Shown: positions 1-6,476 of the stretch, piece after piece | How positions within the stretch are numbered: position 1 is the stretch's first letter | How the letters are laid out: the number at the start of each line of letters is the position of its first letter | Origin: Bacteroidota bacterium | GTDB taxonomy: Bacteria > Bacteroidota > Bacteroidia > Chitinophagales > Chitinophagaceae | Direction of reading: 5' to 3' | Assembly (NCBI GenBank): GCA_023391015.1 | Contig: JAEWBT010000090.1 | Location: 1-7,105 of the forward strand | Length of the DNA stretch: 7,105 nucleotides | Position numbers and translations under genes: made by a program | Notes under the pieces: model-generated | Told to the model about the DNA's origin: nothing | Seen by the model: the letters and a program-made list of their open reading frames with translations, nothing else | The model's database searches: none

Positions 1-2
1 TT

Positions 3-1013
3 GAAGGTGGCGGGCGCAAAACCAAGACCGGCCAATACGCCACCGGCGAGGATGTGCTGGCCAAGCTACGCGGCAAGCACCCCATTATCGACGCCATTAC
101 CGCCTACCGCGAACTGACGAAGCTGAAGGCCACTTATGTGGATGCCCTGCCGCAATTGATAAATCCCAAAACCGGCCGGATTCATACGTCTTTCAACCAA
201 ACCGTGGCGAGTACGGGGCGGCTTTCTTCTTCCAATCCCAACCTGCAAAACATTCCGGTGCGCACCGACCGGGGCCGCGAAATCCGGAAAGCGTTTGTGC
301 CGCGCGGCGAAGACTGGACGCTGGTGTCTGCCGACTACTCGCAGATTGAATTGCGCATCATCGCCGCCATTGCCAAGGAAGAAACCATGATGGAAGCTTT
401 TGCCACGGGCCGCGACGTGCACACTGCGACCGCTGCCAAAGTGTTTGGCGTTCCGGAAAGCGAAGTAACGAGCGACATGCGCCGCGTGGCGAAAACCACC
501 AACTTTGGCATTATCTACGGGCAAAGCGCGTTTGGGCTGGCCGACAAGCTGGGCATCAAGCAGTCGGAAGCGCGCGACATTATTAAAGCGTACTTTGAGC
601 AGTACCCGGCCATCCGCAATTACATTGACGAGCGCACCGCCTTTGCCAAAGAGCACCTCTACGCCGAGACACTCGACGGCCGCCGCCGCTGGCTCCGCGA
701 CATTCGCTCTTCTAATCCCACCGTCCGAAGCTTTGCCGAGCGCAACGCCATTAACATGCCCATTCAGGGTACGGCGGCGGACATGATTAAGAAAGCGATG
801 ATTGCCGTGCACCGCGAGCTCAAAAAGCGCCCTTTGGAATCCCGCATGGTCTTGCAAGTGCACGACGAACTGATTTTTGACGTGCCGAACCGCGAGCTGG
901 AAGAAGTCCGCGATTTGATTGAAACCTGTATGGAAAGCGCCATGACGTTGCCAAACGGCGTGGCGATTAAGGCGGAAACGGGGTATGGGAAGAACTGGCT
1001 GGAAGCGCATTAA
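3..1013 (+). CDS. polA: DNA polymerase I, C-terminal polymerase domain (5' end outside window)
   Basis: This is the last 336 residues of DNA polymerase I, the enzyme that fills gaps and replaces primers during replication and repair. The frame is open to the left edge, so the true start is outside the window; the GTG at 54 is an internal valine codon. Family-A landmarks appear in order: TGRLSSSNPNLQNIP (template/primer contact), motif A DYSQIELR with its catalytic Asp at 333-335, the O-helix RRVAKTTNFGIIYG (Phe codon at 504-506, the deoxy/dideoxy selectivity position, Tyr at 516-518), NMPIQGTAADMI, and motif C QVHDELIF with HDE at 861-869. The C-terminus GKNWLEAH is typical and complete. A small oddity is GRRRWLRDI where most relatives have GRRRxLPDI. 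The 5'-nuclease and proofreading domains cannot be judged. A terminator follows 110 bp after the stop. Confidence 0.97.
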   Translation, partial: EGGGRKTKTGQYATGEDVLAKLRGKHPIIDAITAYRELTKLKATYVDALPQLINPKTGRIHTSFNQTVASTGRLSSSNPNLQNIPVRTDRGREIRKAFVPRGEDWTLVSADYSQIELRIIAAIAKEETMMEAFATGRDVHTATAAKVFGVPESEVTSDMRRVAKTTNFGIIYGQSAFGLADKLGIKQSEARDIIKAYFEQYPAIRNYIDERTAFAKEHLYAETLDGRRRWLRDIRSSNPTVRSFAERNAINMPIQGTAADMIKKAMIAVHRELKKRPLESRMVLQVHDELIFDVPNRELEEVRDLIETCMESAMTLPNGVAIKAETGYGKNWLEAH

Positions 1014-1123
1014 AAATGGTTTCCTTAGGGCAACCGGTTCCTTATCCATCCTGCCCAAAAGCTTTTTCCAAAAAGAAAAGCACCCCCGCTTTGATTTCCG
1101 GAAATCCAGTGTTTTATTTGTGG

Positions 1124-1158
1124 AAGGCAGCCTGTCTATATGGCTGCTTTCTTTTTTT
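1124..1158 (+). terminator. Intrinsic terminator after polA
   Basis: A 9-bp stem (AAGGCAGCC at 1124-1132 with GGCTGCTTT at 1142-1150, one G-U pair) encloses a 9-nt loop and is followed by a run of seven T (1152-1158). It should end the polA transcript. It lies inside the longest reading frame of the downstream protease, which argues that the protease really starts after it, at 1169. Confidence 0.8.
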
Positions 1159-1168
1159 AGAACCCTCT

Positions 1169-2599
1169 ATGTGGCGGCGACTCGCACTGCTTGCGCTCTT
1201 TAGAAGCGTCTTTTTTCCGGAAATCACCTTGGCCCAGGCCACTTGGGCACCGCTGAGCAGTCAGGCCTACCCGGCGGCCATCCAACAATATGGCGAACGC
1301 ACGGTTCCCAGGCGCTACGCCAAAGCATCCGAGCAACAGATGTATGCCGAAGCGTTGCGGGAGAAAAATGATTTCCTCGCCGGGCAGCTCAAGGCTAACG
1401 CCGTGATTCAGGAAAGCCACGTTCTGCAACGGTGCGGGACCATCCTGAAACGCATGGAAAAGGCGCATCCGGAGTTTCCGTTCCGTCAGGTGCAGCTGTA
1501 TGTGAACCGGTCGGAAGTACCCAACGCCAGTTGCTTTGGCGAAGGCACGCTCCACATCAATCTGGGCATCCTGACGCAATTGGAAACCGACGATGAACTG
1601 GCGCTTTTGATAGGCCACGAACTGGCGCATCAGTTTCTCGGACACGTGGATAGCAGCCTGGCACAGCGCATTGCCCTGGAGCATTCCAAAGACCTTAAAA
1701 AGGAAATTCGCGCCATCCGCAAAAGCAGCGACGATCGCCTGGAGCAGTTGACTGCCTTAAAACAACGACTGGCCGAAGTGCAGGGCGCCTACAACCGCCA
1801 AAAAGAATTGGAAGCCGATAGCCTGGGCTTGGTGCTCGCCACGGCTGCCGGTTACGATGGGGAAAAAGCGGCCGTTTTGCTGTTGCGGCTGGATGCTTCC
1901 GACGCGCTGATTGGCGGAGCCGGATTGTATGAGCTGCAAAAAATGTTACAGCCTGCCCTGCCGGATTATCCTTTTGCTCAAAAGCCCCGTTATGCAGGCC
2001 TTTCTGGCGTGAAGGTGAATCTCAACGCCAACGCAACCCTGGATTCCCTGCGCAAATCGCACCCCGATTGCCAACTGCGGTATCAGGCCCTGCGTCCCGG
2101 ACCAGTGCCTTCCGGAAATTATAACCCTTTGCGCTTGCTAACCCGCGTGAACCCGGAGCAAACCCGGCTACTGAAAGAACAAGTTCGCTATCTTCTGGAA
2201 ACCGGGCAGCTAAGCCTGGCCGCACACTACAGCCTGCTGGCGCTCACGCATGACTACGATGCCCTGTTTTTCCGGAATTTTCTATCGACGGTTTTCGCAC
2301 GGCTGTATGCAGCAGACAAGAATGGCAAGCGGTTGGCGGCTATTACTTCTTACTCGGTTCCGGGCAGTACGCTTCAGCAACTGCAAAACCTGCTTTCCGC
2401 CCTGACTCAAGAACAGGTAGCTGCGCTTTCCGCCTTCTTCCTCACCCCTTCCGACAAGCCTACCGAAGCGTATGCCTTGGCACAACTGGCAAGAGCGGTT
2501 TGCATAGAAGGGCAACCGTATGAGACGGCGCTTCAGAATTATAAAACAAGCTTCCCCCAACCCGCGCTGGCTTACTTACTGGCACCTTCCGGAAACTAA
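1169..2599 (+). CDS. Secreted M48-family zinc metalloprotease
   Basis: This encodes a 476-residue protein exported by a signal peptide (MWRRLALLALF..., probable cleavage after AQA at about residue 24; the core is interrupted by Arg and Pro-Glu). It is predicted to act in the periplasm or outside the cell; no lipobox or membrane helix is seen. The M48 core is clear: PNASCFGEGTLHINLGIL, then GHELAHQFLGH with zinc ligands His150 and His154 and catalytic Glu151, then KELEADSLGL with the third ligand Glu213 and Asp217. Between them lies a charged, heptad-like helix (about residues 170-212). The C-terminal 200 residues are helical, possibly TPR-like, with no recognised motif. The frame is open from 1016, but ATG 1169 is chosen because the signal peptide begins there and the polA terminator lies upstream of it. 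Relatives include BepA/LoiP-type envelope quality-control proteases; the substrate is unknown. The next gene follows after 24 bp, so they are probably co-transcribed. Confidence 0.9.
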   Translation: MWRRLALLALFRSVFFPEITLAQATWAPLSSQAYPAAIQQYGERTVPRRYAKASEQQMYAEALREKNDFLAGQLKANAVIQESHVLQRCGTILKRMEKAHPEFPFRQVQLYVNRSEVPNASCFGEGTLHINLGILTQLETDDELALLIGHELAHQFLGHVDSSLAQRIALEHSKDLKKEIRAIRKSSDDRLEQLTALKQRLAEVQGAYNRQKELEADSLGLVLATAAGYDGEKAAVLLLRLDASDALIGGAGLYELQKMLQPALPDYPFAQKPRYAGLSGVKVNLNANATLDSLRKSHPDCQLRYQALRPGPVPSGNYNPLRLLTRVNPEQTRLLKEQVRYLLETGQLSLAAHYSLLALTHDYDALFFRNFLSTVFARLYAADKNGKRLAAITSYSVPGSTLQQLQNLLSALTQEQVAALSAFFLTPSDKPTEAYALAQLARAVCIEGQPYETALQNYKTSFPQPALAYLLAPSGN

Positions 2600-2623
2600 A
2601 AAATTTCCCACACTCTTTTTTAA

Positions 2624-4180
2624 ATGAAAAATTATTTCTTTTCCCTGCTGGCTGCTGGTGTTCTTTTCACGGCGCTGCCCGCAGTTTCCCATGCGCAAAC
2701 AACTGAACTCGAAAACATTGGCGAGGTCGTCTCGGGGCGCATCCGGCCCGTGCGGACGGGCGGCGCAGTCGTTGGTTATGCTTTTGTGTATAAATTGGAC
2801 AACAGCAAAAAAGGCACGGCCTATCGCCTGCAACTGCTGGACGAAAACCTGAAAACCATTGGCACCAGCGATTTTGAAAGCGACCGGTCGGCTACGCTCA
2901 TCGACGCGCTTTATGAAGGCGGAACGGTAGCGCTTGTTTTTGAAGATGCGCCGCAGCGAATGGGCGTCGCCCCGAATCAGTATGTCAAAACCTTCAACGT
3001 AGAAACGAAAGCCACTACAACCGTGAGCTATGAGCGCGACGCTGAAGACAAAAATTCGGGCCTTTTCGGCAGGGCCATGGCACAAAGCACGAATGGTCTT
3101 TACGATCAGTTCGCCACTGTAGAAGGCGAAGGCTTTTTGACGATCTACACCAGCCAGAACAAAAACGGTGGCCTGGGTATTCAGCTTATTGGTACCGATG
3201 GCACCCGCAAATGGCGCCGCAAACTGATGGGAACAGACAATGCCCGGATGGATGCACGCCTGCTGGGAACTGCCGGAAAAACCATTCTTTTTTTCGGCAG
3301 CACCCGCTCCAGCATCATGTCGCGGGATGCCAAAAACTATCTCATTGGGCTGGATGGCGCGACCGGACAGCAACTTTTCCGGAAACCATTGGAGTCGCAA
3401 GGCGTGGCCTCGGAACCGGTGTTTGTAAAAACACTGCCCGACGGGCGGGCGCTGGTTTGCAACATGCTTTCCGATGCGGATGAAAACTTCTCCTCGGCCC
3501 GCCACACCGGCTTTAATTATGGATACCTGAACCAAGCCACCGGCGAGCTCACCGACGTCAAGACGGTTGACTACTCCAAAGACCTGGCTTCGGTGCTGGC
3601 CATGAAAAACGACACCAAAAGCGAAGAAGGTTTCTTGCACATTTCCAACATCATCCCCATGCCCGACAACAGCATGATGATTGTAGGCGAGTTTTTCCGG
3701 CGAACCGTAAGTGCAGGCGGCATGGCAGCAGCCGTCCTTACCGGGGGCAACTCCAACGCTGCCGCGCAGGGCACGATTGGCGACTTATTTGTACTGCGCG
3801 TCCAACCCGACGGCGCTGTGGCCAACCTGGAAAAAGTAGAAAAAGCCCCGGTGCGGGTCAATGCGGTTACCGGAATTTCCATTGGCATGTTGGGGAGGCT
3901 GATGGAGCTGGCTCGTGTGTTTGATTATCAATTTACCGATGAGCTGGAAGACCATCGCAAGGTGGTGGTGATTGATGGCAAGCTCGACGGCAATGCTTCG
4001 CGTACGGTTTCGGCCATCTCACTGCATCCTCAAAAAGGACTGAAGATTAAAAACCTGACGCCAACCGTGGAAAACGGAGAGGAATACTTTGCCGTTCCCG
4101 CCAAGCCAGGCTATGCCCTGCTGATGAAACGCAACAAGCGCACCAAACGGGCTTCGCTGCAGTTGGAGCGTTTGGATTAA
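2624..4180 (+). CDS. Secreted protein of unknown function, probably beta-propeller-like
   Basis: This is a 518-residue protein with a clean signal peptide (MKNYFFSLLAAGVLFTALPA, cleavage after SHA at about residue 24), so it is exported. I do not recognise a named family with confidence; it resembles Bacteroidota-restricted secreted proteins, possibly of a DUF6770-like type. Several stretches share the pattern of a short hydrophobic strand, a loop, then a strand ending in a D-G turn, as in blades of a beta-propeller: residues 51-85, 170-203 (GIQLIGTDGTRKW), 219-257 (YLIGLDGATGQQLF) and 349-405 (LFVLRVQPDGAV). An Ala/Gly/Asn-rich low-complexity insert sits at about 364-385. The C-terminus is basic (KRNKRTKR) with no sorting-domain signature for type IX secretion. 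No catalytic motif is visible. It starts 24 bp after the M48 protease stop with no terminator between, suggesting a shared transcript and perhaps a shared envelope role, which is inference. Confidence 0.75.
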   Translation: MKNYFFSLLAAGVLFTALPAVSHAQTTELENIGEVVSGRIRPVRTGGAVVGYAFVYKLDNSKKGTAYRLQLLDENLKTIGTSDFESDRSATLIDALYEGGTVALVFEDAPQRMGVAPNQYVKTFNVETKATTTVSYERDAEDKNSGLFGRAMAQSTNGLYDQFATVEGEGFLTIYTSQNKNGGLGIQLIGTDGTRKWRRKLMGTDNARMDARLLGTAGKTILFFGSTRSSIMSRDAKNYLIGLDGATGQQLFRKPLESQGVASEPVFVKTLPDGRALVCNMLSDADENFSSARHTGFNYGYLNQATGELTDVKTVDYSKDLASVLAMKNDTKSEEGFLHISNIIPMPDNSMMIVGEFFRRTVSAGGMAAAVLTGGNSNAAAQGTIGDLFVLRVQPDGAVANLEKVEKAPVRVNAVTGISIGMLGRLMELARVFDYQFTDELEDHRKVVVIDGKLDGNASRTVSAISLHPQKGLKIKNLTPTVENGEEYFAVPAKPGYALLMKRNKRTKRASLQLERLD

Positions 4181-4206
4181 AAACTGGCCTTTTTCATTAG
4201 TGAACC

Positions 4207-4237
4207 AAAAAGCCCCTGCAATGTGCAAGGGCTTTTT
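4207..4237. terminator. Bidirectional intrinsic terminator between the secreted-protein gene and tRNA-Pro
   Basis: AAAAAGCCC (4207-4215) pairs perfectly with GGGCTTTTT (4229-4237). After one mismatch the stem continues with TGCA/TGCA around a 3-nt loop. The T run on the right ends + strand transcripts arriving from the gene that stops at 4180. The A run on the left reads as a T run on the - strand and is 10 nt beyond the tRNA 3' end. One hairpin can therefore serve both converging units. Confidence 0.85.
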
Positions 4238-4247
4238 ACTTTTAAAG

Positions 4248-4321
4248 TCGGGATGACTGGATTCGAACCAGCGACCTCGTCGTCCCGAACGACGCGCGCT
4301 ACCGGCCTGCGCTACATCCCG
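4248..4321 (-). tRNA. tRNA-Pro (anticodon CGG)
   Basis: On the - strand a 74-nt cloverleaf is complete. The acceptor stem is CGGGATG/CATCCCG (7 perfect pairs) with discriminator A at 4248. The D stem is GCGC/GCGC with a 9-nt loop containing GG. The anticodon stem is CGTCG/CGACG around loop TTCGGGA, giving anticodon CGG at 4285-4287, which reads CCG proline codons. The variable loop is 5 nt, and the T arm is GCTGG-TTCGAAT-CCAGT with one G-U pair. The loop and acceptor resemble the E. coli CGG proline tRNA. CCA is not encoded, so it must be added after transcription. It is a lone tRNA, convergent with the gene on its left and divergent from the RidA gene on its right. Confidence 0.96.
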
Positions 4322-4333
4322 AATTCCGGGCGG

Positions 4334-4363
4334 CAAAAATAATTCAGAATTTCTTTTGGAAAA
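4334..4363 (-). promoter_or_regulatory. Probable Bacteroidota-type promoter of tRNA-Pro
   Basis: Read on the - strand, TATTTTTG (4341 down to 4334) matches the Bacteroidota -7 box TAnnTTTG exactly. Eighteen bases upstream is TTTT (4363-4360), one base away from the usual TTTG -33 box. Transcription would begin near 4328, giving a leader of about 6-7 nt before the mature tRNA 5' end at 4321. The consensus is established for the phylum; the site itself is inferred. Confidence 0.55.
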
Positions 4364-4448
4364 CACCCTTTCTTAAAAGCCCCACACCCAAGATTCCTTT
4401 TCCGGAAATTCGCCTTATTTTCCAGAAAATTCTACCTCAAACCAATCC

Positions 4449-4883
4449 ATGTCTGCCCAACCCATCAACGCCGACAAAGCGCCCAAGCCTATGGGCATCT
4501 ACCCCCACGCCCGCCGCGCCGGCAACCTGCTTTTCCTTTCTGGTATTGGTCCGCGCAACCCCGAAGACGATTCCATCCCCGGCCTCGAGCTCGACAAGCA
4601 CGGACAGTTCAAAAGCTTTGATTTTGAAGCCCAATGCCACAGCGTTTTTAAAAACGTACGCACCGTTCTGGAAGCAAGCGGTGCCCAATGGGAAGACCTT
4701 ATAGATGTTACCGTTTTCCTCGTGGATATGAAGCGGGACTTCCATACCTACAACCGCATCTATGCCGAGTATTTCAAGGATGCCCAGCCCTGCCGCACTA
4801 CGGTAAGTGTGAACTCTTTGCCTTCGGCCATTGCGATTGAATTGAAGTGCATTGCAGTGGTTTCAGAGCGCGATGCGCTCTGA
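4449..4883 (+). CDS. RidA/YjgF-family deaminase, probably 2-aminomuconate deaminase-like
   Basis: This is a 144-residue cytosolic protein of the RidA/YjgF/UK114 family, small trimeric enzymes that hydrolyse reactive enamines or imines. The family core is present: NLLFLSGIGPR (residues 26-36), a central IDVTVFLVDMKRDFHTYNRI, and PCRTTVSVNSLP with Arg116, followed 15 residues later by Glu131 in IELKCIAV, the same spacing as Arg105/Glu120 of RidA. The N-terminal KAPKPMGIYPHARRAGN and the phrases QCHSVFKNVRTVLE and AIAIELKCIA match the 2-aminomuconate deaminase branch (tryptophan/kynurenine or aminophenol breakdown), as I remember it, better than housekeeping RidA. No other gene of that pathway is nearby, so the substrate is not proven. 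The last six residues and the stop are supplied by a perfect palindrome (4861-4885). The start has no Shine-Dalgarno sequence, and the upstream TATTTTCC is only a weak promoter match. Confidence 0.9.
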   Translation: MSAQPINADKAPKPMGIYPHARRAGNLLFLSGIGPRNPEDDSIPGLELDKHGQFKSFDFEAQCHSVFKNVRTVLEASGAQWEDLIDVTVFLVDMKRDFHTYNRIYAEYFKDAQPCRTTVSVNSLPSAIAIELKCIAVVSERDAL

Positions 4884-4885
4884 AA
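4861..4885. repeat. Perfect 11-bp palindrome forming the end of the RidA-family gene
   Basis: TTTCAGAGCGC (4861-4871) is the exact reverse complement of GCGCTCTGAAA (4875-4885) around a GAT loop. It encodes the C-terminal SERDAL and contributes the stop TGA (4881-4883). No T run follows, so it is not a classic intrinsic terminator, though it could protect the mRNA 3' end. It directly abuts the ATTGGA repeat block. Confidence 0.8.
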
Positions 4886-5056
4886 ATTGGACGGCTGATA
4901 CCATTGGACTGCCTTCGGCAATTGGATGATTGGACGCCCTTTGGGCATTGGATAATAATACATTTTGGGCAGGCTAAACGCTTTTAATGGCGAAGCCGTC
5001 CAAATTTCCAATGCGCAGCGTCCAATTCTCCGCCGGAAGGCGGGGGAGTCCAATGG
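4886..5056. repeat. ATTGGA inverted-repeat block with side hairpins
   Basis: The left half has five ATTGGA words in direct orientation (4886, 4903, 4921, 4929, 4947). The right half has three copies of the reverse complement TCCAAT (5007, 5021, 5049) and a TCCAAA (4999). Pairs nest: 4901-4910 with 5047-5056 (10/10), 4929-4936 with 5019-5026 (8/8), and 4945-4952 with 5007-5014 (8/8). Between the words sit small self-complementary tips: GCCTTCGGC (4911), GCCCTTTGGGC (4936), GCGCAGCG-type (5013) and CGCCGGAAGGCG (5031). No protein or RNA family is recognised. It fills the gap between the RidA-family gene and the carB-like gene and ends 13 bp before the promoter box of the latter. Confidence 0.7.
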
Positions 5057-5068
5057 CGGGACGTTTCT

Positions 5069-5076
5069 TACCTTTG
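5069..5076 (+). promoter_or_regulatory. Promoter -7 box (TACCTTTG) of the carB-like gene
   Basis: TACCTTTG is an exact match to the Bacteroidota -7 consensus TAnnTTTG. The expected start of transcription is about 5081-5084, right at the ATG at 5085, so the mRNA would be leaderless or nearly so. No TTTG -33 box is seen at the usual spacing; that region is the end of the inverted-repeat block. Confidence 0.55.
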
Positions 5077-5084
5077 CGCCCGCT

Positions 5085-6275
5085 ATGGCCGCACTGCTTC
5101 ACAACGAATCCATCCCCTCTGAGAAAAAGAAAATCATCGTGCTGGGTTCCGGCCCCAACCGGATCGGGCAGGGCATCGAGTTTGATTACTGCTGTACCCA
5201 CGGCCTGATAGCGATCAAAGAAGCGGGTTACGAGGCCATTATGGTGAACTGCAACCCGGAAACCGTGTCTACCGACTTTGATATGGCCGACAAGCTGTAT
5301 TTCGAACCGGTGTATTGGGAACACCTCTGGGAAATCATCGAACACGAAAAGCCGGAAGGCGTCATCGTGCAGCTCGGCGGCCAAACGGCGCTGAAGCTGG
5401 CCAAACGCCTCCACGAGCGCGGCGTGAAAATCATCGGCACTTCGTTTGACGATATGGACATCGCCGAGGACCGGGGCCGCTTCTCGGATTTGCTGAAAGA
5501 ATTGGGCATTCCTTACCCCGAATACGGCACGGCCTGGGACACCGACGAAGCCATTAAAGTGGCCAACGAAGTCGGCTATCCGGTGTTGGTGCGCCCTTCG
5601 TATGTACTGGGCGGCCAGCGGATGCGCATCGTGATCAACGACGACGAGCTGGAAAAAAGCGTGCTGAGTTTGCTGAAGCACCTGCCCGGCAATAAAATTC
5701 TCATCGACCATTTTCTGGACCGCTGCCAGGAAGCTGAAATTGACGCGATCTGCGATGGCGAGCAGGTGCATATCATGGGCGTGATGGAACACATCGAGCC
5801 CGCCGGCATCCACTCCGGCGACAGCCACTCGGTGCTGCCGGTCTTTAACCTCGGCCAGCTGATTGTAGACGAGATGATCGATTACGCCAAAAAGATTGCG
5901 CTGCGGCTGAATATCAAAGGACTGATCAACATCCAATACGCCATTAAAGACAATAAGGTGTATGTGATTGAAGCCAACCCGCGCGCCTCCCGCACGACGC
6001 CTTTCATCGCCAAAGCCTACGGCATTCCGTACCTCAACATTGCTACTAAAGTGATGCTGGGCGACAAAAAACTGAGCGATTTCAACATCGAGAAAAAGCT
6101 CGAAGGCTATGCGGTGAAGGTTCCGGTATTTTCGTTCAATAAATTCCCGAACGTACGCACCGAGCTGGGGCCCGAAATGAAAAGCACCGGCGAAGCCATT
6201 CAGTTTATCAAAAACCTGCGCGACCCGTGGTTCCGGAATCTCTATAAAGAGCGGAGCATGCACCTGAGCCGGTAA
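5085..6275 (+). CDS. carB: Carbamoyl phosphate synthetase large subunit, C-terminal half only (split carB)
   Basis: This 396-residue protein matches the second ATP-grasp half of CarB, which in the full enzyme phosphorylates carbamate to carbamoyl phosphate for pyrimidine and arginine synthesis. Visible motifs: GSGPNRIGQGIEFDY (21-35), VNCNPETVSTD (54-64), VRPSYVLGG (169-177), EAEIDAICDG (216-225), MEHIEPAGIHSGDS (234-247), and metal ligands Gln284, Glu296 and Asn298 in INIQY...YVIEANPRASR, with the spacing of E. coli Gln829/Glu841/Asn843. Residue 1 corresponds to about E. coli residue 546. The whole first half (carboxyphosphate domain, oligomerisation domain) is missing, as is the C-terminal allosteric MGS domain; as I recall, the latter is absent in many Bacteroidota. 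The frame is open back to a TTG at 4965, but those 40 residues are repeat sequence without homology and the promoter box lies at 5069, so ATG 5085 is preferred. No frameshift is seen; it looks like an intact, separately expressed half. Confidence 0.88.
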   Translation: MAALLHNESIPSEKKKIIVLGSGPNRIGQGIEFDYCCTHGLIAIKEAGYEAIMVNCNPETVSTDFDMADKLYFEPVYWEHLWEIIEHEKPEGVIVQLGGQTALKLAKRLHERGVKIIGTSFDDMDIAEDRGRFSDLLKELGIPYPEYGTAWDTDEAIKVANEVGYPVLVRPSYVLGGQRMRIVINDDELEKSVLSLLKHLPGNKILIDHFLDRCQEAEIDAICDGEQVHIMGVMEHIEPAGIHSGDSHSVLPVFNLGQLIVDEMIDYAKKIALRLNIKGLINIQYAIKDNKVYVIEANPRASRTTPFIAKAYGIPYLNIATKVMLGDKKLSDFNIEKKLEGYAVKVPVFSFNKFPNVRTELGPEMKSTGEAIQFIKNLRDPWFRNLYKERSMHLSR

Positions 6276-6289
6276 TAAAAGAGAGTAAC

Positions 6290-6320
6290 TTTCCGGAAAT
6301 TCAAGCCATTTTTCCGGAAA
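6290..6320. repeat. Twin TTTCCGGAAAT palindromes 21 bp apart
   Basis: TTTCCGGAAAT occurs at 6290-6300 and again at 6311-6321, with the cores TTCCGGAA starting at 6291 and 6312, about two helical turns apart. They lie between the carB stop and its terminator. The word is abundant across the window, so the pair may just reflect that abundance. Confidence 0.6.
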
Positions 6321-6323
6321 TAC

Positions 6324-6349
6324 AAAAACCGCCTTTTGGGCGGTTTTTT
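6324..6349. terminator. Intrinsic terminator after the carB-like gene
   Basis: AAAAACCGCC (6324-6333) pairs perfectly with GGCGGTTTTT (6339-6348) around a TTTTG loop, followed by one more T. It lies 48 bp after the stop at 6275 and should end carB transcripts. The flanking A run means it could also act on the - strand. Confidence 0.9.
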
Positions 6350-6377
6350 GATTTGGCTCAGCGTTGTTTTGGTTTCT

Positions 6378-6410
6378 CTGAGATTCCACCTTTGGCGGAA
6401 TGACAAAAAG
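6378..6410. repeat. Interspersed hairpin repeat, GATTCC...GGAATGACA frame
   Basis: ATTCC (6383-6387) pairs with GGAAT (6397-6401). After an A/C mismatch, CC pairs with GG around TTT. The outer words CTGAGATTCC and GGAATGACAAAAAG are, from memory, recurrent in Bacteroidota intergenic regions with differing centres. No T run follows, so it is not an obvious terminator. No gene is seen between here and 6758 on either strand. Confidence 0.5.
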
Positions 6411-6476
6411 GGAAGCATTGGCAACAATAGAAAGATAGAACATAGAACTACGAAAAAGTGGATTACCCTTTATTTT

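Noticed and set aside
66..1058. 330-residue open frame on the - strand opposite polA
   Set aside because: It is antisense to the conserved polymerase domain, with shadow-like composition and no domain.
1016..1168. N-terminal extension of the M48 protease from the ATG at 1016
   Set aside because: It would run through the polA terminator hairpin and bury the signal peptide at residue 52; it overlaps no homology.
2576..3640. 354-residue open frame on the - strand opposite the secreted-protein gene
   Set aside because: The + strand frame has a proper signal peptide and sensible composition; the - frame has neither signal peptide nor motifs.
4248..4321. tRNA as an integration site for a mobile element
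   Set aside because: No integrase gene is visible and no second copy of the tRNA 3' end was noticed in the window.
4886..5056. A CRISPR array
   Set aside because: The repeated word is only six to eight bases, spacing is irregular, the words invert halfway, and the spacers are themselves palindromic. No cas gene is present.
4965..5084. N-terminal extension of the carB-like gene from a TTG at 4965
   Set aside because: It translates repeat sequence with no similarity to CarB and begins upstream of the likely promoter box.
4974..6443. 489-residue open frame on the - strand opposite the carB-like gene
   Set aside because: It lies antisense to a clearly conserved ATP-grasp protein, is His/Val/Phe/Gln-rich with no recognisable motif, and runs through the carB terminator. 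It is a codon-bias shadow.
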